Source: Clostridiales bacterium (GTDB lineage Bacteria; Bacillota; Clostridia; Monoglobales; Monoglobaceae). From it: a stretch of 8,359 nucleotides of DNA. Shown here one piece after another: positions 5,101 through 8,359 of this stretch. The stretch is taken from the NCBI GenBank assembly GCA_019419865.1, contig JAHZIG010000045.1:1-8359 (forward strand). The letters run 5' to 3'. The notes under the pieces are model-generated. The model saw only the letters and a list, made by a program, of their open reading frames with translations. It was not told where the DNA came from and ran no database searches. Made by a program: the position numbers and the translations under genes. Numbering within the stretch: the first letter of the stretch is position 1; each line of letters begins with the position of its first letter.

Positions 5101-7141
5101 AATGGTAGATCTGACCGTTGCCGTCGCCGTCCGTTCTCGGCGGCGCCATTATCGCGTCGTCTATGCCGTAAATATTCTTAGCGTTTATCTCCCAGTCGGA
5201 TACCTGTCTCAGTATATAGGTCATATACGATTCGGCCGCCGATCTGAGTCCTTGCGTGTTTATCGAGGATACCTGAAGATTGACGTTCGCGTCCTGAGTG
5301 AAGTCTCCCGACCAGTCGGGCATCCAGTTTCCTACCCAGATACCGCCAAGCCTCGTCGTGTTGTAGCCCGACGCGCAGATCAGTCCGAATCTGCCGTTGT
5401 AGAACAGTCTCTCCAGCCAAGCCTTATTGATCGTATCCATGCCGTTCTGCTTCTCTTGGAGTTCGGTGTTCGTAAGCTCTCTGTCGGCCTTCTCCTCGTC
5501 GGTAGCGCAGAGCTCAAGCTCGACGCCCTCGAACTGTTGTCCGTGTATAACCGCGTGCGGCTCGAGCATCTTTGTATACAGCTCGGTCAGCTCCGCGACC
5601 GGCTCCACCGTCTCCTGTATGTACGGTTGCATAGACACGACGTCCATCAGGAACAATCTCGAATACGCGGCGTTCTCGTTCGTCTGATATTCGCCGCTAA
5701 CGTCGTATATCGCCTGGCCGCCCGCTTCTACGGTCTGCGTCTGTATATCCGTGTCTATGAGCGTTCCGTTTGCGTCGTACTGCGCCGCCATCAGGGTCAG
5801 CTCCAAGTTCTCCGCGTTTGCGTTAGCCGCGGTAAAACCTGTCTCGCTGACGTTCGATATCGTTATCCCGTTTATGCCTTCGTAATATCCGGTCGGCTCA
5901 TACTCAGCCTGCTCGGCCTGAGCCTCGACCGAGAAGCTCCAGCCGTATTTCTCAGCCGCTTTGTCAGCGCGATCAAGCAGTTCGTCGTACAGCGGCTTAA
6001 CGCTGTCCACGTCGGTCAGGCCTTCTTCCTGTCTGTCCAAAGCGGAGATCAAGACCACCGACTGACCGCCCGATATATGGAGTCTCGGAGTCGTTATCTC
6101 CGCCTCGAATTTCTGCGTGTCGTCATTTGTGTTGAACTTCTCGTTCGCCGTTATCGTATGTACGTCGTTATCGGTCGTAACGTTAGCGCCCTCGTCCGTT
6201 ATCACGCGCACCGCGGTCGCGTAACCGCCGTCCGAGAACTGAGCCTTATAGTCGTTGGTTCCCTTAACGCCGAAATCGCCGTACTTTACTATCTGACCGA
6301 TAGACCAGCCGTTATCGTCCTGCTCGACTATCTCTTTAGATTCGGGGGCCTCCGTTATGCCTTTATTTTTAAGCGAAGCGCTGTCTATGCCCATCTCCAA
6401 AAGATTATCCACGGACAGCGTCAGATCCAGCTCTCCGTCCTCCGGAGCCTCTATTATGGTTATGTTGACGTTGTCGGCTCTCGATGAGAAGGTTCTCCTG
6501 TTCCACTCTTTTCCGTCCGCGTCTATCCACTGAGAACCTATCTCGCCGGTCTCGAAGTTGGTCCATCTGTTGTAATCCGTATGCGAGGTATACGCGTTGT
6601 TCTTTATTCTGAGCTCCGCGCCCGAGTGATACATCTTGGTGTTCGTAGACATATCGTTGCCCGCCGTACTCGCTCCCGCGCCGTACTTTTCGTTTCTTGC
6701 GTTCCTTACCCAACCGGTCCACGCGCCCGGATTCGACCTGTCCGCGGCGGTCGTTCTTATGGAGTCGAGGTTTGAGGATATGTCCATTACCTCGAATATC
6801 TCGTTTGAGCCTAAGACCAGCTTGGTATTGTTAAAGATTATGGTATCCTCGTCCGGCGCGCCGCTCTCGATTATGGCCTGCTCGCCGTTGCCCGTCATCG
6901 AGCCGTCCCGCCAATTGCTGTTGGAGCTTCCGTCGGTATACTTATTGATATTTGTGTATGTGTTTTCGTTAAAGCCCTTACTGTCGCCTATACCGTACTT
7001 CCATTCGTACCCGTTTGCCGTCTCGTCCACCTCCAGCTCCGCCTTAGCGTCGTCCGCAAATACGACCGGCGCGCCAAAAGAACCCGCCGTCGACGCGATC
7101 AGCGCTGACGTTATAAAAGCGCCTATTCTTTTTAGCTTCAT
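2168..7141 (-). CDS. Secreted multidomain GH95 glycoside hydrolase (alpha-L-fucosidase/galactosidase type)
   Basis: The chosen ATG (7139-7141) follows AAGGGGGAT by a proper spacing and opens a signal peptide MKLKRIGAFITSALIAS ending near VFA/DD. A frame start 15 codons upstream has no ribosome site. The protein has 1657 residues. The GH95 N-terminal beta domain (about 41-260) has WRDGSMTGNG and KEWNRRTFSSRADNV. A linker helix (about 377-402) is followed by an inserted beta domain (about 415-510). The helical catalytic barrel has GGIWVGNWMPDWSGDF and NVNLQ (N619, N621), YSPEN (E802), KEWL, HRHVSH (885-890) and TDNAFG (D979). These match the Asn/Asn, acid Glu and base Asp of GH95 enzymes such as Bifidobacterium AfcA, aligned from memory. 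Beyond the C-terminal beta part (to about 1095) lie a possible trefoil-like domain (1097-1215), an Ig-like domain (1205-1320) and two tandem CBM-like modules (1325-1493, 1497-1657). No LPXTG or other anchor is seen. Probable role: removing fucose or a related sugar from mucin or plant glycans outside the cell. Exact substrate unknown. Confidence 0.9.
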   Translation of the reverse strand: MKLKRIGAFITSALIASTAGSFGAPVVFADDAKAELEVDETANGYEWKYGIGDSKGFNENTYTNINKYTDGSSNSNWRDGSMTGNGEQAIIESGAPDEDTIIFNNTKLVLGSNEIFEVMDISSNLDSIRTTAADRSNPGAWTGWVRNARNEKYGAGASTAGNDMSTNTKMYHSGAELRIKNNAYTSHTDYNRWTNFETGEIGSQWIDADGKEWNRRTFSSRADNVNITIIEAPEDGELDLTLSVDNLLEMGIDSASLKNKGITEAPESKEIVEQDDNGWSIGQIVKYGDFGVKGTNDYKAQFSDGGYATAVRVITDEGANVTTDNDVHTITANEKFNTNDDTQKFEAEITTPRLHISGGQSVVLISALDRQEEGLTDVDSVKPLYDELLDRADKAAEKYGWSFSVEAQAEQAEYEPTGYYEGINGITISNVSETGFTAANANAENLELTLMAAQYDANGTLIDTDIQTQTVEAGGQAIYDVSGEYQTNENAAYSRLFLMDVVSMQPYIQETVEPVAELTELYTKMLEPHAVIHGQQFEGVELELCATDEEKADRELTNTELQEKQNGMDTINKAWLERLFYNGRFGLICASGYNTTRLGGIWVGNWMPDWSGDFTQDANVNLQVSSINTQGLRSAAESYMTYILRQVSDWEINAKNIYGIDDAIMAPPRTDGDGNGQIYHSLPGYPFAYWNAGADWLIIPIYEYWQCYGNQKIALGEDVDLDELESVLDLDEADKARIQAEGFDLEGDILTPLIRKLYNFWQGYTDERFYMSEDGTLHLNDGTTLSVENGDKHLFSPGYSPENVPSADGSGYNAAPSLAANTTMDVSAAHDSMTMLREFIQNGNITDVNIEDVDAFEALFPEYICADDGALKEWLIPSYEEHYNHRHVSHTYSAWPGYEAQNDDTLRESLAAAMDMRKTYNTNDNAQAHGHLHNALVEARIKRTSGYETSLHTLVASGYEYKGLMTSHNKNHGSAFCTDNAFGLDGVILESLLYSNTGEIEILPTLITNWSEGRVTGLSARTQVSVDELKWDTSAATATLTSLADDNTFMIKCGENWSGAQVDGQDAEMKIDENGEAYIELTLDKDQTVTVTFTLKAITEGTYTISSGSDYVSPVSYTNNAEIATSTEAEYWNIEIDANDNATITNVESGRELTYSDGAVYSATIEGDGPKWKLAADGDGYRILTSDGSLGLSVSSGSVALMSADAATVLTITPSASMDTGVVADSITIAASEEIPADGVTPGTAVSFEVSQYVPAAAVVNGVNWFVVANDGEDLTDTTINSDGVLTLGINSKGRTLTVYAESPDGSCRSNSIEVVVADKLIRTQQIEMEDMVYGFGNYKIETGKSTPSGAEIGTINNTTVLKYSGVSTADLLSAAITRANAHSSNLVPAYVTLYADLDENELVLHSGYDRDSGEAAAQASRRYTLEGVDIDESKAISDTIQISQGAVDITVPIDNSGLPDTIDLYVIIEKYSGQTWGGNYDYMTLNYEMSFESLDTQKIEMETFAYGFGGYKIETGKSTPSGVEIGTISQQTVLKYEDFDFDNLYSLKLFRTNTSPARISLYIDLTENEPLEYYDDYNRDSGEGKGEESRRYTIDGVNIDSSKQLGSMISAASGTAEVEFNLSGAASGTHDLYIVIESGGQTWYGNYDYMEATYVN
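2171..3175 (-). repeat. Tandem duplication encoding two C-terminal CBM-like modules of the GH95 enzyme
   Basis: Two copies with a period of 519 bases (173 codons) cover about 2171-2653 and 2666-3175. Both start IEME(D/T)xxYGFGxYKIETGK, continue STPSGxEIGT, share (S/Y)xYDRDSGE-like and RRYT(L/I)(D/E)GV(N/D)ID blocks, and end in SGQTWxGNYDYM. DNA identity is still obvious: 2577-2609 and 3096-3128 differ at only two of 33 bases. The IEMEx opening and the DLYIVIE...GNYDYM ending recall CBM6/CBM35-type beta-sandwich modules, but that family link is tentative. Confidence 0.85.
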
Positions 7142-7146
7142 AAAAA

Positions 7147-7155
7147 ATCCCCCTT
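7147..7155 (-). promoter_or_regulatory. Ribosome binding site that fixes the GH95 start
   Basis: AAGGGGGAT on the minus strand ends five bases before the ATG at 7141 and directly precedes the signal-peptide codons. The ATG at 7186 lacks any such site, so the first 15 codons of the longer open frame are leader, not protein. Confidence 0.8.
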
Positions 7156-7167
7156 GCATAGCGTGTG

Positions 7168-7180
7168 TGCAATTTTTGCA
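7168..7180. promoter_or_regulatory. Palindrome in the GH95 leader, possible operator
   Basis: TGCAATTTTTGCA is a perfect inverted repeat (TGCAA, three T, TTGCA). It lies between the predicted transcription start (about 7199) and the ribosome site of the GH95 gene, where a repressor could block initiation or elongation. It lacks the central CG of a CcpA cre site, so catabolite control is not supported. It is short enough to be chance in AT-rich DNA. Confidence 0.3.
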
Positions 7181-7205
7181 ATACATTAGAATTTCATTTG
7201 CTTTT

Positions 7206-7234
7206 ATTGTAACATAATTAATTTTATTAGTAAA
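7206..7234 (-). promoter_or_regulatory. Sigma-A-type promoter of the GH95 gene
   Basis: On the minus strand TTTACT (7229-7234) and TACAAT (7206-7211) are separated by exactly 17 bases in an A/T-rich context. The predicted transcript would carry a leader of nearly 60 bases that includes the palindrome at 7168-7180 and the ribosome site. Confidence 0.6.
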
Positions 7235-7446
7235 TACCTAAAATGATTTTATAATTTTTTCGTTTAACTTGCACAAAATATCTCAACAAAATTTTGTGGA
7301 CAAATTTTTAAATCAAACCTATATGAAGCTTTTTTTACATATTAAATATTATATGCGCGTCTCTCGCTAAAACGTATCGTCTAAACTCGCATTTTCTCAC
7401 AACAAAACGTAGATAAACTCAATTATGAAAGCTCGGAGCCGACCTC

Positions 7447-7488
7447 AGCGCCGCTTGAATAGAACGTAATTTTCTGCCGAGCGGCGCT
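7447..7488. repeat. Inverted repeat with long loop in the intergenic region
   Basis: AGCGCCGCT (7447-7455) pairs perfectly with AGCGGCGCT (7480-7488). A wobble and one more pair extend it, around a loop of about 20 bases. TTTT (7488-7491) follows on the plus strand. It could be a weak terminator left from a lost plus-strand gene, or a structured RNA element. No gene that needs a terminator is seen to its left on the plus strand. Confidence 0.4.
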
Positions 7489-7579
7489 TTTCAATATAAC
7501 GAGTTTATATCTTGATAGCTTCGTTTCATCAACGCTCGCGCTCCGTAAAACAGCGCGAACAAATGAACGGGCGGGCGCT

Positions 7580-7604
7580 CCGATTTTCCCAAAAATAAAA
7601 TCGG
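7580..7604. repeat. Small inverted repeat just upstream of the GrpB promoter
   Basis: CCGATTTT (7580-7587) and AAAATCGG (7597-7604) form an eight-base stem with a nine-base loop. A second palindrome, AACCGGTT (7607-7614), overlaps the start of the -35 box. The position would suit a regulator site, but no binding protein can be named. Confidence 0.3.
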
Positions 7605-7612
7605 TAAACCGG

Positions 7613-7641
7613 TTGAATTCGAGCCTTGAACATGCTACAAT
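7613..7641 (+). promoter_or_regulatory. Sigma-A-type promoter of the GrpB-family gene
   Basis: TTGAAT (7613-7618) and TACAAT (7636-7641) are separated by exactly 17 bases. The start would fall near 7648. It precedes a textbook GAGGAGG ribosome site (7674-7680) with eight bases to the ATG at 7689. Confidence 0.7.
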
Positions 7642-7688
7642 AGAATATAAAACGGAGCGGCAAATCGGAATTTGAGGAGGCGCTTACA

Positions 7689-8189
7689 ATGATACTTAAC
7701 GAAGAAATTCAAGTAGTAGAGCATAATTCGGAGTGGAAACAGCAATACCTTGATGAAATAAATTACTTAAAGCAAACCCCCTGTTTGTCAGCATTGGAAT
7801 ATGAGCATATAGGCAGCACATCAATCCCAAACATAAAGGCGAAACCGATAGTTGATATTATTATAGGAATTAAGGATTTTCCGCCTCAAGGAGAAATCAT
7901 AGAGGGACTTGAAGAAAACGGATATACCTATATGCAGGAAATGAGTGTACCCGATAGGTTGTATTTTATAAAAAGGGGACAGAAAAATTTTAATGTCCAT
8001 GTGATTACTTTCCAAGGAAGCGTGTGGAATAAGGATGTTTTATTTCGGGACTACATGATAAACCATTTTGAAGAAGCACAAGAATATTCTGATTTGAAAG
8101 AAGAAATTTTAAGAAGCGGAGTTAATGATTTATTGGAGTATTCCAAAAGAAAGGCTGATTTTATTTTAAGAATATATGAAAAAATGTAG
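7689..8189 (+). CDS. GrpB family (UPF0157) nucleotidyltransferase-fold protein
   Basis: A complete 166-residue protein of the usual GrpB-family length. It opens with VVEHNSEWKQQYLDEI (residues 9-24), followed by the family signature EHIGSTSIPNIKAKPIVDI (39-57), in which GST and D56 fit the active-site pattern of the polymerase-beta nucleotidyltransferase fold. NVHVITF (102-108), LFRDYMINH (118-126) and the C-terminal YSKRKADFI (151-159) are also family-typical. The biochemical role is not established; members occur singly, sometimes near or fused to CoaE in other bacteria. Here it stands alone with its own promoter and strong ribosome site, divergent from the GH95 gene. Base composition is clearly more AT-rich than the minus-strand genes, with many AAA, GAA, ATA and TTA codons, which suggests recent acquisition. 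No obvious terminator follows. Confidence 0.9.
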   Translation: MILNEEIQVVEHNSEWKQQYLDEINYLKQTPCLSALEYEHIGSTSIPNIKAKPIVDIIIGIKDFPPQGEIIEGLEENGYTYMQEMSVPDRLYFIKRGQKNFNVHVITFQGSVWNKDVLFRDYMINHFEEAQEYSDLKEEILRSGVNDLLEYSKRKADFILRIYEKM

Positions 8190-8307
8190 TTCCCTGCAAC
8201 TTCTCATTTGTCGAGGAGATAGCAGCATAACCGGAGCATGCTACGACAAGATAAACGCCGTTTTGCGTCGTCATATACGGCGTCGCTATGACGAGGACCG
8301 CACCCGA
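8190..8307 (-). pseudogene. Possible gene tail cut by the right IS end
   Basis: The minus strand of this GC-richer tail has an open frame entering from the IS junction at 8307. It reads SGAVLVIATPYMTTQNGVYL and then VVACSGYAAISSTNEKLQ, before running into the 3' end of the GrpB gene, where it stops. The hydrophobic and small-residue pattern and the contrast in composition with the GrpB gene suggest a remnant of a disrupted gene. The fragment is too short to identify, and the plus strand also has a frame open to the window edge, so this is weak. Confidence 0.2.
8255..8294. repeat. Two overlapping, mutually exclusive hairpins after the GrpB gene
   Basis: ACGCCGT (8255-8261) can pair with ACGGCGT (8277-8283). 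TCGTCATA (8268-8275) can pair with TATGACGA (8287-8294). Each pairing falls partly in the loop of the other. No U tract follows, so neither is a clear terminator. The repeats may simply reflect old coding sequence. Confidence 0.3.
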
Positions 8308-8359
8308 TGTACTGACCCCCAAAAGTTAGACACAAGATCAATTAGGCAACCAGTGAGGA
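8308..8359 (+). mobile_element. End of a second copy of the same IS, element continues off right edge
   Basis: The terminal repeat TGTACTGACCCCCAAAAG starts at 8308 and its 25-base core ends at 8332. The following 27 bases also match the left copy, apart from one base (8343 against 19). Because subterminal as well as terminal sequence is shared, this is the same end of the same IS type, not the opposite end of one element. Its body lies to the right. No transposase codons are visible in the 52 bases. Confidence 0.75.

Larger units (their letters stand above)
7142..7688. other. Divergent intergenic region without a convincing gene
   Basis: This 547-base stretch separates the divergent GH95 and GrpB-family genes. 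The GH95-proximal part (about 7182-7430) is strongly AT-rich; the rest (7430-7660) is closer to the composition of the minus-strand genes. It contains the two promoters, a palindrome in the GH95 leader, a 12-base palindrome ACAAAATTTTGT (7286-7297), a long-loop hairpin (7447-7488) and a shorter hairpin (7580-7604). I found no frame with a ribosome site longer than a few codons, no tRNA-like fold and no known riboswitch motif. Confidence 0.6.

Noticed and set aside
4808..6487. Very long plus-strand open frame (559 codons) antisense to the GH95 gene
   Set aside because: It is a shadow of the GH95 frame. Its translation is Arg/Val/Leu-rich without domain pattern, no ribosome site precedes it, and the minus-strand frame has clear GH95 motifs.
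7142..7186. Fifteen extra N-terminal codons for the GH95 protein
   Set aside because: The ATG at 7186 has no ribosome site, while the ATG at 7141 has an ideal one and begins a typical signal peptide.
7286..7297. Palindrome ACAAAATTTTGT as an operator
   Set aside because: Short and made mostly of A/T in an A/T-rich stretch upstream of the promoter. Likely chance.
7425..7469. Tiny frame starting MKARSRPQRR
   Set aside because: Only 14 codons, no ribosome site and it overlaps a hairpin arm.
1..8359. CRISPR array, tRNA or rRNA gene
   Set aside because: No regularly spaced direct repeats, cloverleaf pattern or ribosomal RNA signature was found on either strand.

Overview
The window looks like chromosomal DNA of a spore-forming Firmicute, probably a gut-type member of the Clostridia. 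The reasons are a SpoIIQ-like sporulation peptidase, strong GGAGG-type ribosome binding sites, sigma-A-like promoters with 17-base spacers, intermediate base composition with frequent ATA isoleucine codons, and a very large secreted GH95 glycosidase of the kind used on host or plant glycans.

Layout, left to right. Bases 1-54 are the end of an insertion sequence (IS3 family, IS150-like inverted repeat) that continues off the left edge. It abuts a small plus-strand membrane-protein gene (to 427) whose original 5' end is probably lost. A convergent terminator (438-477) separates it from three minus-strand genes. These are an MGMT/alkyltransferase-like protein with an altered active-site motif (537-848), a SpoIIQ-like M23 peptidase (929-1999), and a 1657-residue secreted GH95 glycoside hydrolase with accessory domains (2168-7141). 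The GH95 gene has its own promoter and a strong terminator. A 547-base intergenic stretch (7142-7688) holds two divergent promoters and several hairpins but no convincing gene. An AT-rich plus-strand GrpB-family gene follows (7689-8189). After a short tail, a second copy of the same IS end, inverted relative to the first, starts at 8308 and runs off the right edge.

How the genes fit together. The sporulation peptidase and the alkyltransferase-like gene are close neighbours, but the second has its own promoter just after the stop codon of the first, so they are at most loosely coupled. The GH95 gene is a self-contained unit for extracellular glycan breakdown: signal peptide, catalytic module, an inserted beta domain and two tandem C-terminal modules that look carbohydrate-binding. 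The GrpB gene differs in composition and looks acquired. No complete transposase, tRNA, rRNA or CRISPR array is visible.

The 52-base identity (one mismatch) between the two ends, both pointing outward, suggests that this segment lies between two copies of one IS, or is a contig that broke at a repeated IS. I see no convincing wholly new multi-gene system. The observations most worth checking are the GH95 domain architecture, the altered Cys motif of the alkyltransferase-like protein, the candidate sigma-F promoter and the IS brackets.
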